DNA from: Hymenopellis radicata | Lineage: Eukaryota; Basidiomycota; Agaricomycetes; Agaricales; Physalacriaceae | Assembly: GCA_015501595.1 (NCBI GenBank) | Contig: JADNRX010000364.1 | Coordinates: 1 to 53,864 of the forward strand | DNA: 53,864 bases | Reading direction: 5' to 3' | In this document: positions 22,379 through 33,800 of the stretch, one piece after another | Layout: each line of letters starts with the position of its first letter | Position numbering within the stretch: the first letter of the stretch is position 1 | Position numbers and translations under genes: made by a program | Notes under the pieces: generated by a model | The model's database searches: none | What the model was told of the DNA's origin: nothing | The model's input: only the letters and a program-made list of their open reading frames with translations

Positions 22379-23147
22379 ATGAATGGTAAGTACTTAGATG
22401 TACTCTGTTGACGACGACATGCAACAGTACTAAATGATGACAGGTCTCGTCGCGTACGACGACGACGACTCGGACGATGAGCGTAAAGTGAAAACAAATG
22501 TGAGATTCTTCATCGCCCGCCCTTTCCATCCCTGTTTCCCTGGCCGCTGGCTCCCTTTCTGTCGGCGCTAGGATCTATCACTGAAACCGAACGCGACCGC
22601 TGCAGAACGTATGTCTTGCCATCGCCGTCGTCGTCGCTGCTCCGGGCTCACTGGGATTTGATAGCTTGCAAAACGCAAGTATAATAAAACGACCGCCACG
22701 CAAGAGCCATAATACACGCGCGCACGTGTCGGAAGATATTGAAGTGGCGGACGGCGACGCACCGATAGCTTCGTCAAGTGGCGCTCCACCACCACCACCT
22801 GCTGTAGAGGACGAGTTATCACACCCTCCCTCTTCTTATGCGAGCTGTCAAATCCTATGCTCGCTCGTTCGTCTACATCGACAAATTCAACGAGCTTGGT
22901 GTAGAGGTGGGGATTCTGGAATGAGCGGTTCACCATGAGGGAGTCGCTGAAGTGCCGTGGATTGTCGGGGTCGTTTTCAAGGGCGTGAAATTGTGCTAAT
23001 TTGGCCTGCATCGGCATTAGCAATCGTAGGTACTGGAAAACAGTCGAGACACACCTCAATGACCGGATCGCAGGGACCCGTAGGAGGCGGAGGTATACCC
23101 CAATCCATAAGGCCAGGTATTGGTGGTGGCCGGAGCAGGTCGCGAAT
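22379..23147 (+). pseudogene. HCNGP/SAP30BP-like gene, rearranged left copy
   Basis: The forward part encodes MNG-LVAYDDDDSDDERK, then [11 protein letters not shown], through VEDELS near 22820. From about 22858 to 23147 the rest of the gene lies in the opposite direction (minus strand: [20 protein letters not shown], then [20 protein letters not shown]). A local inversion has cut the gene after VEDELS. There is also a 1-nt loss at AAACGCAAGTATAATAAAAC, which breaks the frame, and the C-terminal exon is missing. HCNGP-domain proteins are nuclear and linked to transcription repression and splicing; they are normally single-copy. Confidence 0.75.
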
Positions 23148-23149
23148 CA

Positions 23150-23290
23150 GGACCGACAAATGCGCCTCAAAAGGCGGGCTTCCCAAAGTCAGCGTACATC
23201 GCGTTGTCCTGCACGAGGTACCCGATCTGCGTCAGGAGGTACTTGCGGGACGGGATGGACGCGAGCTGGCCGGATGCGAGCTCGGCGTGG
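23150..23290 (-). pseudogene. aldehyde dehydrogenase exon 2 fragment
   Basis: Read on the minus strand this matches exon 2 of the ALDH gene at 43272-43435 (ADFGKPAFEAH in reverse), with internal deletions that remove the part coding RIMDAM and shorten FKSG. Only this exon is present. It is joined directly to the inverted HCNGP piece on one side and a minisatellite on the other. Confidence 0.75.
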
Positions 23291-23490
23291 GACGTCTTCA
23301 CTGGGGTTCCTCAGGAGTGCGTCTTCGGGAGATGGTCCTCTGGGGCGTCTTCGGCGGATGCTCGGGGAGCGTCTTCGGGAGGTGCTCCTGTGGGGTGTGT
23401 CTCCGGGTGGATGGGGTGCGTCTTCGCGGGATGCTCCTGTCGTGTGCGTCCTCGCGGCTTCTTCACTGGGGCGCGTCTTCTTCCAAGAGA
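23289..23490 (+). repeat. degenerate minisatellite
   Basis: About seven imperfect units of 25-30 bp built on gcgtcttcgggaggtgctcc / tgtgggg recur from 23289 to 23490. The purine/pyrimidine imbalance is strong, which keeps frames open on both strands by chance. Confidence 0.7.
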
Positions 23491-24114
23491 CGTGGTGATG
23501 CCAAGACGAGGGTGCCTTCTTGTGCTGACTCCTCACACCGTGCCACGCAGAACCCGTCGACGTCTCTCTCGCACCTGGCTAGGTCTCGAGTGCTCGAGAT
23601 CACAGCCGTATGTACTCAGCCTTACTTCAACCTGCGGCCTCATATCTATCTAATGTACGCTATGTTATCCCCACTTTCAATAAAACCAATCATATTCTGC
23701 GAAAACCTCGTTAGTAGTTTCGACATCTTCGAAAAGCACAGACTCACCGCTATGCCATATACACCTCGGCTCACGTACTGGACAAGGCGACGTGAGTGAT
23801 AAACTGATAGAAACCGCACAGGACACACTTACCGGACAACACGAACACACGCTCACTCATCAATGAATCCACATCCACGTCAAAGACCACTGCTCACCAA
23901 GATAGCATCCTACAGCCATATCGTGCACAGACTTTGTATGGCATCAAAGTCACCCAGACATAGCATCATCGTCCCTCCCTCCGCTGACGGCGACAAGACT
24001 TGACGAGCATCCCGTGCAACATTTGAGAGTGTAAGTAAGTAAAATGTCCAGTGGTAACATAAGTAAAAGAGTATTTAAAGATCGTCGTCGTCGCTCCTGC
24101 GAATGTGATTCAGA
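23491..24114. other. no gene recognised
   Basis: Spacer between the minisatellite and the second seven-TM block. I see no coding region, structured repeat or RNA gene in it. Confidence 0.4.
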
Positions 24115-24216
24115 GATAAAGGAGAGAAACTAAGTTGGTTGCCAGAACCCCGCCAGCGCATATAAGTACCACCACTGCCCGCTCTTCTTCACCCGGCCAT
24201 CTCCGAGTCGACCATC

Positions 24217-25521
24217 TCAAACCGTCCCAGCAGACAGCTTGTGGCCAGACGCCAGCGCGCCGGCTTCAGCGCGACCTTCGTCTCCATTCTGCTCACGTGG
24301 CTCTTCTACAATCTCCTGCGCCTGCGCCTCCAGATCGATGTCCGCTGTGGCATGTCCGGTGCTCGCGGACGTCGTTTGCGTGCTGTGGTTCGGCCCACCG
24401 GCAAATTGCAGAGACTCCGTGGATGAGAGCACATCGCTCGCCATGTGCGGGAGGGATGGGCGCGTCCATGAGTCGTTGGGGCGCGATTGACCGGCCATGA
24501 CACGGGCGATGATGAGGGTGGGTGCGATACCCTGGATGGCAAGTCAGTATAGTGAATGACTATGGATAAACACTCACTGTGATGCTGTAGGATATGACCG
24601 CAGGGTAGGGTTCGGCTGTGTAGACTGCTACGCCAGTGTAAAACTGGTATGCATATGCAATAAGGAGAGCTATGTAGATGATGGCATACATAGCAGCTGA
24701 TTCAATGAGAATCTCAATGATGCCGCGGTAGGTCTTGAGGCTGGCACCGAGGCCGCTAACCCGCACAATGCGAAAGAGGATGAGGACAGTGCACAAGCTA
24801 TTTGTTGCCACGGTCATCGAGTAATAGACCAGCGACCAGTTCACTTGGCTGGCACTATCAAAGGCAATATCTTCAACAAAGGAGACGATGACCATACAGG
24901 CACTGACTAAACACAAAATATCAGAAAGACAAGTTTGTTGGGGGATAGGACTCACGTGTCTCAGTGATCACACAAAGGGCGGGTACGGCAATAACTTTTA
25001 AATTTCCGCCATAGAGCACCCAGCAGCGCCAAACCTAATTGAAGCCATCAGCAGTTCAGGATTACTTGAGCACTAGCGAATGTACACACCAAGATCAGGT
25101 CTGCAACGAAGACACTGAGGCATCGAAGTACGGTGATAGCAATCGTCAACGCTATATCACCAGTACTAAACTCAAAGTTGAACTCCATCTCCAACGATGT
25201 CCCGTGGGCAATGAAGATCAGGTTGACATATTTCCAGTCCAAACCCAAGATGACAGTGTTGGCAAACCATAGGAAGGTGACGATGCCAGCGAGGGCAAGC
25301 CGTTTCCGAGTGGGCTGCGTGCTCTCGACTAGATAAGATGTTGATATGAGAAGAGGAAATTGTCCGAAAGGCCACCTACTTATATAATATAATGCAACAA
25401 AGAAGATGCTGGTGTGAATGCCGTGGCAGAAGGCCAGGAGAATGACAGGATGTAATACCGTGGACATGCCAGACTGAACATCGGCTACGGTGAGCCCATC
25501 GTCCTCCCAAGGTGGCGACAT
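24217..25521 (-). CDS. seven-transmembrane orphan protein, copy 2
   Basis: Same exon plan as the gene at 3972-5261, with start MSPPWEDDGL at 25521 and TATA 41 nt upstream. The seven hydrophobic segments are kept (for example LALAGIVTFLWFANTVILGL and AAMYAIIYIALLIAYAY). Replacements are scattered: YASITIM-type loop residues near TM6/TM7 differ most (FYTGVAVYTAEPYP here). The tail is longer by a few residues, ending HKLSAGTV. No frame damage was seen, so both paralogues may be expressed. Ligand and pathway are unknown. Confidence 0.75.
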
Positions 25522-25561
25522 GGTGGTTTTTGGTTTGCTGACTGGTGCACCTGACTTTCTC

Positions 25562-25569
25562 TTTATATA
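25562..25569 (-). promoter_or_regulatory. TATA box of seven-TM gene, copy 2
   Basis: TATATAAA on the minus strand 41 nt before the ATG, conserved with the first copy. Confidence 0.55.
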
Positions 25570-26379
25570 AACTACAACGAAGCCATGCAAGTAGACGAGA
25601 CGAAGGGTTGGCTGATCCTGTGCTGATCTGAGTGAAGCGATGATAAATTACAAGATTCATACAGTCATAAGCATCTTCCGGTGATGTAACGGAGAACAAA
25701 AAGGATGGCGAAAAGTGGAGAGTGGTGGATGGCAAGCGTGATCAGGTAATCGTTGAGCATCAGCGACGACCATCTGGATCTGCGGGATGTTCACTGATAT
25801 GATTCGAGGGGACGGTCGGACGAGGGCCTATCGCACCTCATGTCCTATGTCGCATGAGAATTCTCCGTGAATACAACGGCGAAGACGGACCTATGCAACT
25901 TGTCGCAAATGTTGTCGGGTCATCGTGATCTAACGGGAGAAGAAGCGGTCAAAATAGACAGTGAGCCCAGTGGCCGGACGAGATGTGCTAGAAATGTCCC
26001 TTGCTCAAGGTCCATCTTTCCTCGGAGAGTGGACGTCGACTATGGCGGCCTGTGACTTTCCTCCACAACGAAAAGGATTGCTAGTCCGCGTGTCGTATTT
26101 GCTATGATGGGCATTGACAGAAAGTAAACCCGGCCCGGTCGTCGATCTTTGGACTTACCATCCTGTTATGCGGGTAGAGGCGCATATGTCTCCACAGTCC
26201 AAGTGGCGACACCGAGTCTCAGTGTTCAGAATTGGAGTTGACGACTCGACGCGCGCATCAAGAAGAAAGCGCATCAGCGTGCTGATTGATTGCGCTCAAA
26301 GCCGCTCGACACTCGAGATTATCGCAAATCCGGGTGTGTTCAAAGAGACCTTAGAGTAGCAGTACTTGCCCATTCATTT

Positions 26380-27088
26380 CTCGTGCAATATCTGTGTCAG
26401 CGCCAAAGAGCCAGAGTCTCGGAAAGAAGGGTCGCGGGAGGCTGTCGAGGAACATCAGAGACGGCTCAAGACAAGTACGACGTGCGTCCGAAAGATTGAC
26501 AGAGATATGAATGACTTCTCTTCCGGCCTCGTCAATCATACGAGATCCCCCTACCGGACGATTGGATAATGGTCACATATCGGGCGTAGAGTTTGAGGTG
26601 GGTTCAAGTTGATAATTTCGAAGGATTTTTAGAAAAAATTGCCTTTAAAATCAATTTCTATTGGCCACGACTTCTCGACAGCTGAAACGAAAGTGAAAGA
26701 ATATCGCGTACAAATAACACAATTAGTACCGATTTTCTGCCCAGTTATGAGATCTGAGCTTGGATCGGACGCAGATTCCGGCGTTGTTTTTCATGTAGAA
26801 CATCTAATATCTTGTTAGACACAGTCAAAAGACGGCTGCGGCTTACCATAGTCCTCGCGATAGCCTTGAACTTTCAGTCGTAGCTGCAGAAAGGATGGCA
26901 GAGACGAGGTCGGGACTATTGTTCAGCAAACTTTTTAATTCCGATGGGGGAAAGTCGGGGAATTCAGCAAGGGAGCCCGTTAACTGAAAGTCCGACCTCA
27001 ATCGGCCTTCGGAGTGCGCAATGACAACGCCAAGAACCTGCGCCGCCGCGGTGCAGCCAAGATTCGAGGTGGGACGTAGTGGTGCCAT
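26380..27088 (-). pseudogene. P-loop NTPase family, broken third copy
   Basis: Minus-strand text around 26690-26480 corresponds to VEKSW..., ending at the P-loop region and EAGREVIHISVNLSDARRT, as in the gene at 19670-22298. The Walker A loop is destroyed: the glycine-rich stretch reads as a stop-containing frame (gtccggtagggggatc). Upstream, 27088-26843 is an open frame (MAPLRPTSNLGC...SAILSAATTESSRLS) that has a relative at about 50060-50150, so it is probably an older N-terminal exon of this family that the 769-residue gene lacks. Confidence 0.6.
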
Positions 27089-27461
27089 TTCTGCAGGCCC
27101 AGCGTCTCCCTTGGCGATTCCTTCAGCAAGTTGACGGTTTACTAACCTATCAAGCTGCGCATGTTCGGCTTCAGTGAAGAGAGACGCGGGTAGCTTCCCA
27201 GCGGTGTCCGTCGCATCCGGAGATTTCGTGTCGAGGGTCGACGTTCGCGGTCAGGACTGGACATGACGGTGGGGGTTAACTTGCCAGAGCGTGATCGATT
27301 GAATTGCCCTTGTGCCACCACAAGGACGATGATGCACTCTGTTAAAGACGCCATCCAACAGTGCTAAACGGTGACAGGCCTCGACGACGCCGGTACCTCG
27401 TCACCACCATCTAGGAGCCCAGCGTGTCCGAGCCGGTCTTGAAAGCGACCGCTACGGCACT

Positions 27462-28900
27462 TCTTTGACGTTCCGGTCCTAGTGGGGCTCGCTGTTGGTC
27501 CCAGGAGGACCTGCGGTGGTGCGGGGCTAACAACAGTGTATAGTAGCATATTGGCTGAATGAATAGAACGGAAGTAAAGGACAGAATGCTGGGCCGGAGA
27601 ATGGAAAGGACGGACACGTGACGTGCGGATCAAACTCCAGAACGCGAAAAAAAAAAATTGCTAATTTTTCCTTTGCTCTCCACCACCATGGTCGCCTTTT
27701 GGTCGCCTACAGCCTCCAGGCTGCCTCGCTTTGGTCTCGCTGGCACTGGTCATCTGTGGACGCGTACGATGTTGCTCGGGTAGAGTATGATTTACCCTCT
27801 CGCTTGCAGTCGTACATCACCAGCTTTCGTCCCCGAGTGGGCCCTCCTCTCTCCCTCTCTCCCTATCTACCTTCGCGGCCTGCCCTGTATTGGATATCTT
27901 GTCGGTCGAATGCGGGACGAAGAATGCCGCCGACGTTCATGAACTGTATCAGTCGTCCTGCCGCGGAACTCCGATGCCACTTGCGGTTATTTCAACAGGT
28001 AGTCTCTTTCGCTCTATACTTCCTCCGATATCATGCCATATCTTTACTCTCTCGTCTTTACGAGGACAAAGTCCCATGAACAAAACAAGTGCTCAATTTA
28101 TTTATTACTGAGCTTTTCCTTCTATCTCACTTCTTCTTCCACCTCGCCTCGTGCTAATTCCTCTTCAGAATGTTCTACGACTAGTGCTTAGGCGTTGTTC
28201 GCCCTACCTGATTCTACCACGATCTTGCGACGTGCATCTTCGCAGGCCGGCGCGTCTGCGATGATCAGCTTCCCAAGCACACCAGACATTCCGCGTAGGT
28301 GTTCGCTCCTCTACGACATTACCAGTCGAAAGGTTACAAGACCAAGGTGAATAACCAACATATGCACCTCTTTTCCCCTGCTATGATGTTATATTTTTTA
28401 TATTTGCTACTTCAGAGGACCTCGCGTCCGATGAGACAATTCTTCCACCAAGATCTCTGAGCTTCGTGTCGTGCTTTTGTCGAACTTCATGCTGACTTCT
28501 TCCAGGTCATCGTCTCCGTCCGCTATACGAAATGCGAGGAGTCCCTTCGTGAGGCGATATATGTCTGACCACTATAACGCATGTTTCGAGCCAGCGCCAG
28601 TCGTACTTATCCTGAACTCTTAGTAGTGTTGTCTCTGTACCCCCCGAAATATACCGCTTTGTTACCCAGATCGGCGCATAAATACGTGCCCGCAGCAGTA
28701 GTCGCGTCTGCTTCGCCTATTCAATAGACAACATCGTCGGTTTGTGTTTTCTACCCACAGATCGAGTTAACTTACTGTCAGTGCTCGCAGCTCCTTGCCC
28801 CCAATCATGAGGGCAATCATCCATCTACGTCGTTGCCAGCAACTCTACGACGGACGACCGCAGTCGTGACTCCGCTGCAATATTTCGTCTGCCACCACGA
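27462..28900 (+). repeat. repeat family A, copy 3
   Basis: Starts at gacgttccggtcctagtggg and ends near ctccgctgcaatatttcgtc, the same two ends as the inverted copy at 46400-48080. This gives the best estimate of the unit, about 1.44 kb. Confidence 0.7.
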
Positions 28901-29440
28901 GTGGTACATGTGAGTGGCGGAGCCGCTTCTCATTGTCCGTCACCATTCTACCCAGAAGACGGTCTCCGAATGCATTCTCGGGTGTTGTGTGATTTTCTCA
29001 TCGGTCTTTTTCGGGCTGTTCGCAGGTATCTTCCCATCAAGTCTTCGGAGCCGCCTCAGAAAGAGATACAATTTAATCATGCATTTTAAAAAGATGAGTG
29101 GTGATGCTGCGCGCTACGCATGGTGAGCAATCCAGAAATGGATTGGATCTTGTATGTTTTATATCTCTCGGGCATCGCTCCTTGGACACGCCACCGAAAT
29201 TAGATATGTAGCGAATGACTCACTTCTCGGTATCTGATCATATCGTACCATATGCATTACTGACCTCCCTTGTTCACCCCCATTGTTCGCAGTTCCACGT
29301 CAGCAGGACCCGCATCATGACATGAGTCATAACCTCGTGTGGCGCACTTACTCACCACCGTGACGCAAGACAAACGATGATGCATGATGTTCCCCTTGTC
29401 GCCCGTATCGCCGACAGCTGACTCGAGCCCGGAGCCGACA
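28901..29440. other. bZIP upstream region
   Basis: No gene recognised. Contains the region just upstream of the bZIP TATA box. Confidence 0.35.
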
Positions 29441-29448
29441 TATATAAA
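29441..29448 (+). promoter_or_regulatory. TATA box of bZIP gene
   Basis: TATATAAA 53 nt before the ATG at 29501. It rules against using the upstream ATG at 29384 as the start. Confidence 0.55.
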
Positions 29449-29500
29449 GCACCCACTCCTTTTGTTGATCGCCCTTCCCTCCCTTTCCCCGCCCTCTGTA

Positions 29501-29770
29501 ATGTCCATTCTAGCAAATATGACAAACGATAGCAACGTCTTCGCGGGATCTGACGATAACGAACACGATGGTGTGCCGCCCGATCTCGAAGAGAAACGCA
29601 GACGCAATATGATTGCTGCTAGGAGGAGCAGGAGACGCAAAGCTTTGTATCTCATGTGGCTGGAGGGACGTGTGGAGGAGCTGAATCAGCAACTTGAGGG
29701 GTGGAAGGCCAGGACAGCGGCTTATGAGGGGCTTATGCAGAAGCATGGGCTATCTGTGGCTCTAGAATGA
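29501..29770 (+). CDS. small bZIP transcription factor
   Basis: A single-exon frame of 89 residues. Residues 31-48 are a basic region, EKRRRNMIAARRSRRRKA, with the N-x2-AA-x2-SR signature of DNA-contacting bZIP helices. It is followed by a heptad region with hydrophobics at L, V, L, L and Y (LYLMWLEGRVEELNQQLEG). The N-terminus is acidic and short (DDNEHDG). It would bind DNA as a dimer in the nucleus. There is almost no activation or regulatory region, so it could act mainly as a dimer partner or a competitor. Position in a repeat-rich window next to a transposon raises the chance that it is a truncated paralogue, but the frame and promoter are intact. Confidence 0.75.
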   Translation: MSILANMTNDSNVFAGSDDNEHDGVPPDLEEKRRRNMIAARRSRRRKALYLMWLEGRVEELNQQLEGWKARTAAYEGLMQKHGLSVALE

Positions 29771-30741
29771 CGCGTCCACTTTGACGGATGATTATCGACT
29801 TTTTCGTCGATCACGATATTCACAACTCTACTCAGTACGAAGTCTTTTTGGCCTATGGTCTATGTCTGTTCAGACAGACAGTTTTTCAAGTTTTTTCAAG
29901 TTGAAAGAAAGAGGGAAAAAAAGAAGAAAGGGAGGGTTATCTAGATTTGTATACCAATGTACTGGCATCAGCATTTGATGTCAAATGCTCCGGGGACCAG
30001 AATATACGTGTTCCGGTTTTCGTTTTCAAGCGCGGTCTATGCGTCGATTTGGCGGGCCATCGGTTTTCAAGGCTATGTCCATTCGGGGCACGGCTCGTTT
30101 TGGGGATAGGCCCCAGCCAATGGTTTTCAAGATTCAAATCACGATAAGATCAAGTTTCTCCGAAGACCGAACCGATCAGTGACTCTAAGGACGCGTCTCT
30201 CTCATACCACCACCATCTCAAGCTCGGATACAGTCCGGTAGAGGTGGCTGGCTAGCGGTCGACTTCATGTCGCCGCTGTACGATGCAGCTGATGCTCGAC
30301 TATATGTCGGTGCTGCTTGAACATATCACCGTGCTGCATGTTGCAGATGCCGCCCTCCAACACAGACGCCAAATAGAACATCACGGGCACTGCACTGAGT
30401 CACCGACACTCTTACCATGGACACATCCCACTGTCGGCTCTCAAATGAGCGGCAGAATTTCGGACATTTGGGGTCAACGTCACAAGGAATTTCTGATACG
30501 AGCGAACGTGAAAGACGACGATGAGTAGGAATTGGATAATGATTCAATGATGCGTCGCAGGTGTGTTACCTTATTATATCTCCCCTTTCTCAGTCCCAGT
30601 TTGACGGCGCCATAGAGAGCAGCCCAATACTTGAACCTATTATATTTCGCGTCTGGCCTCGCTGTGAGTCAAGTTTCACTCGGTATTTGCACAAGCCTCA
30701 TGTACTATGCCAGGAAAAATTCCTCGTTTGTGATCACCCGG
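29771..30741. other. no gene recognised; A-rich 3' flank and ttttcaag repeats
   Basis: The bZIP 3' flank has an A-rich run (29905-29930). The phrase ttttcaag recurs at about 29883, 29893, 30027, 30064 and 30123 with surrounding gtttt text, a weak imperfect repeat. An 81-codon frame at 30283-30528 has no motif. Confidence 0.3.
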
Positions 30742-30756
30742 GACGTTCACCGCGCG
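30742..30756 (+). repeat. candidate left terminal inverted repeat
   Basis: gacgttcaccgcgcg pairs with the inverted 36270-36284 at 14 of 15 positions. It lies about 140 bp outside the transposase stop codon. No target site duplication could be confirmed. Confidence 0.35.
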
Positions 30757-30898
30757 TGAAATCAGATCTTTGATCACCGTCCTCACTGCCCTCCTCATTC
30801 ATTTAGCGCGTCACGAGTACTGTCCGACATGGACGCATACGCGCGCGCGCCTCACTCATACAGACACATGTTTACGAGTCAAATAAATTTTATTTCAA

Positions 30899-33800
30899 TC
30901 ATTCTTTGGCCTGAGCATTTAAAAATGCGACAATATCCTTCTCCTTCACCCGAACTCTCTCACCTTCTCTGAGCGGAGGATGACCACAGCGACAGAGATC
31001 ACGACCACCCTTCCCTGGACAGTCCGCACGACGGCGGCACATATTTTTACAACAAACTGCACATCGGCCTTTCTTCTTGGTCGATACGGCGGCAACATTT
31101 TCGACGCGACCGACTTGGATTCCAAGTGTACTGGAATTCGACAGCGTTGTCTGCTGGATCTGTCTTGATGTAGAAGCGACAGGCGCTATAGGAACGGAGT
31201 CAACATTCATCTGGTCGTTGTCGAGTTCCGGATTTGTATCGACGTCCATATCTTCGTTGACATCACCACCGTTCGCGTTGATATCACCACGATTCGCATC
31301 AACATCACCACTGTTCGCGTTGGTGTCCATATCAGTGTCGTATTCGTTGTCTGCGGCTGCATTTAGATCCCGATCCTCTGGATAGCGAAGACCCATTCCA
31401 TCAAACGAATTCAGGTCCAGTTGCGAATGGATATCTTCCACTGCCAGAGTACTTGGTTAGCTAAAGGGGGCTATTTGGCGCGAACGACGTACACGTTCGG
31501 AAGGCATCATCATTCTCGTTATCTGGGAGTGGGATGGCGGGTAGAGTGGTTGTTGAATTCTCCTCAGATGTAATGATGTCCGTGAACGCCTTTAGCGCAA
31601 GCGCGTTGTCACCCATAAAGAGAGTGGACCGTTCGGATTTCCACAAGATAGTTTTTTTGTGATGAGCCTCTAGCTGTGCAGGAAGCTTGTAGTACAATCG
31701 TTGGTTCGTATCCGATATTGTACGGTCCTGCTTGTTGACCTTGTCGTTCCAGGATCGTGCTAAGAGCGTGAAATCGATACCCTTGTACGCTTCGTGAGCC
31801 GGATAGTTTCCCCGACCGCGTTGAAATATAGGATCATTAATAAGCTCCTTGAACTTGCGGTACTCAGCGTGAGTAGAGACCGGAAGAACAGGGTGCAGGG
31901 TGCACTGTCGGAGCTGCAGATAGCGGTACTGGTTCATTGGATGAGTGGACAGGCGAGTCAAGGTGTGAACAGGAAGGTCATTGTGGTGCGGGATTCCCTC
32001 GATCCTTCGAACGGGGAGGGTGGTGATCCCAAGCTCAGATGCGAGTGTTGTATCCATGGGTACAATCCCAAAGGTCTCTACTGTTGCGATGCGCGTGGCA
32101 AGAAGACGAGGGAGTCGGAAGGAAGGCATGACATCCAACAGTGTCGTGATCTCGACGATCTCGTCGGAGACCCACATATCAAAGTGTCCACGGAATTTCT
32201 GACCTGTTCTGTTTCGATATCCAACCTAGAACCTGTGTGAGTATACAATACTTATGATACACTGATAGAAACATACTGACTGATTCCGTCGGAATATCCA
32301 GTATACAAGAATCTTTTCGGCAAGTTCCGCAGAGGCCTTGAGCGATCCAAAGACACGTCGAACGGCCATGTGAACACCTCCTTCAACTGAGTTTGTACCA
32401 CGAACAGTCCGATACACTGTAAGACCATCACGGTCCTTCCCCATAACATAGTACAGCGAAATTCCCTGCGGATCGGAAAGGAATCCAAGTCGTACAGTTT
32501 CGAGTAGACGAGTAGCCATCTCTTTAGCTTCATCACAGAAGAAACGACCACCACGATGGCCTTGCTTGGTGGAACAGATGATATCCTGATAACCTGTGAA
32601 CAACGCAGACAGTCGTTTCCCAAGTGTATGCCTGTCAGGAATGTACCGTCGAATTCGCCGATTTAATTCTCCCGCCTTGGCACGTTTTGCATACTCCCAA
32701 TTAACTCCATTCTTTTCCAAGACAGACCTGACTGCGTGTTCGTCATCCTTGTCGCGTATGAAGATTGCCTCGCTGAAATCATGGGAGAAGGCCTTGAAGA
32801 CAGAGTGTTTCTTTGAGAGAATTCGAAGTAGACGATCCATAAAGTGAAAGGCGTCATCCAGAACTCGACTCGAAAGTGAGCTATCTCCCTCAGCAGCCCG
32901 ACGAAGAATTGATTGAGCGTGTTCAAATGCCTCAGTAACTGTTTCGATAGTTTCCTATAAAGTCATCAGTAAGACCCAACAATATGATAGCTCAGACAAC
33001 TTACGTCGGGATCAAAATCTGAGTCTGAGTCCCAATCAGAACCATCCTCCATGAACATGTCATTCAGTGAGGGCTCCCATATATCAAACTGAATTTCATC
33101 TGTATGCTCTGAGGGATTAGGTCGATAGGAGATAGTGAAGTCGGAATGATCTTCATCAAGCGTAGTACTGGGAGGGGCCGGAACAGAGAATCCGAATGTT
33201 AGTGCTGTCGGCGGTAGTGGAGATGTGGAAGAACGCGACCGCAGCTGACTCGTTGCTGCAACGATGAGTCCACCATGGTCGAAGATCCACTGAATGGTCT
33301 GACGGTGAAGATGATGTATCGCGCCTGGCACAAGCACCTCGGTAATTCGAACAAGGGAGCGGCTCGCAGTGACATTTACGCGCCGTGTGTACCCATCGAC
33401 ATCCATAACGGCGTCAATATATCCTGCATGATGACCAATGATACTTCCTCGTAGAACGGGTTTACAGCCATGCACAATGGTTACAAGCTGACCGTGAGTC
33501 TTTGCCTGCTCAGGCGTTAATCGGATTCCGACAGATTCTCGCTGAGACAAAGCCATCCACAGCTGCCAGATAACGTCCGTCTCTGTATACAGGACATCAA
33601 TGGTGGTTTTTGGCAGCTCCGAACTCCATGAGAAGAAGTCGGGTGAAGGAGGAGTGTAGCACTGTGATAGAACCGCACCAACAAGAGTATGAAGCGAAGA
33701 ATTGGGATCCTCGATAATTCCCGCAAGTTTCGCACAATCCCCGAGATCGATAAATGAAGAGGATCGGGTATTGACTTGGATCTCAGGAAGAGAGAGTGCC

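Larger units (their letters stand above)
24115..26330. repeat. segmental duplication, seven-TM block copy 2
   Basis: Direct-orientation copy of 3880-6095. The homology covers the gene, its promoter and the upstream flank up to ctcgagatta near 26320, after which it passes into a P-loop gene fragment. Confidence 0.8.

Noticed and set aside
22957..23799. 280-codon open frame over the minisatellite
   Set aside because: It runs antisense through HCNGP and ALDH exon sequence and then the minisatellite; openness comes from base composition.
29882..30136. Recurring ttttcaag phrases
   Set aside because: Spacing is irregular and the flanks differ; most likely simple-sequence drift. Kept only as a note in the region entry.
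31794..32240. 148-codon plus-strand frame
   Set aside because: Antisense shadow of the transposase-like gene.
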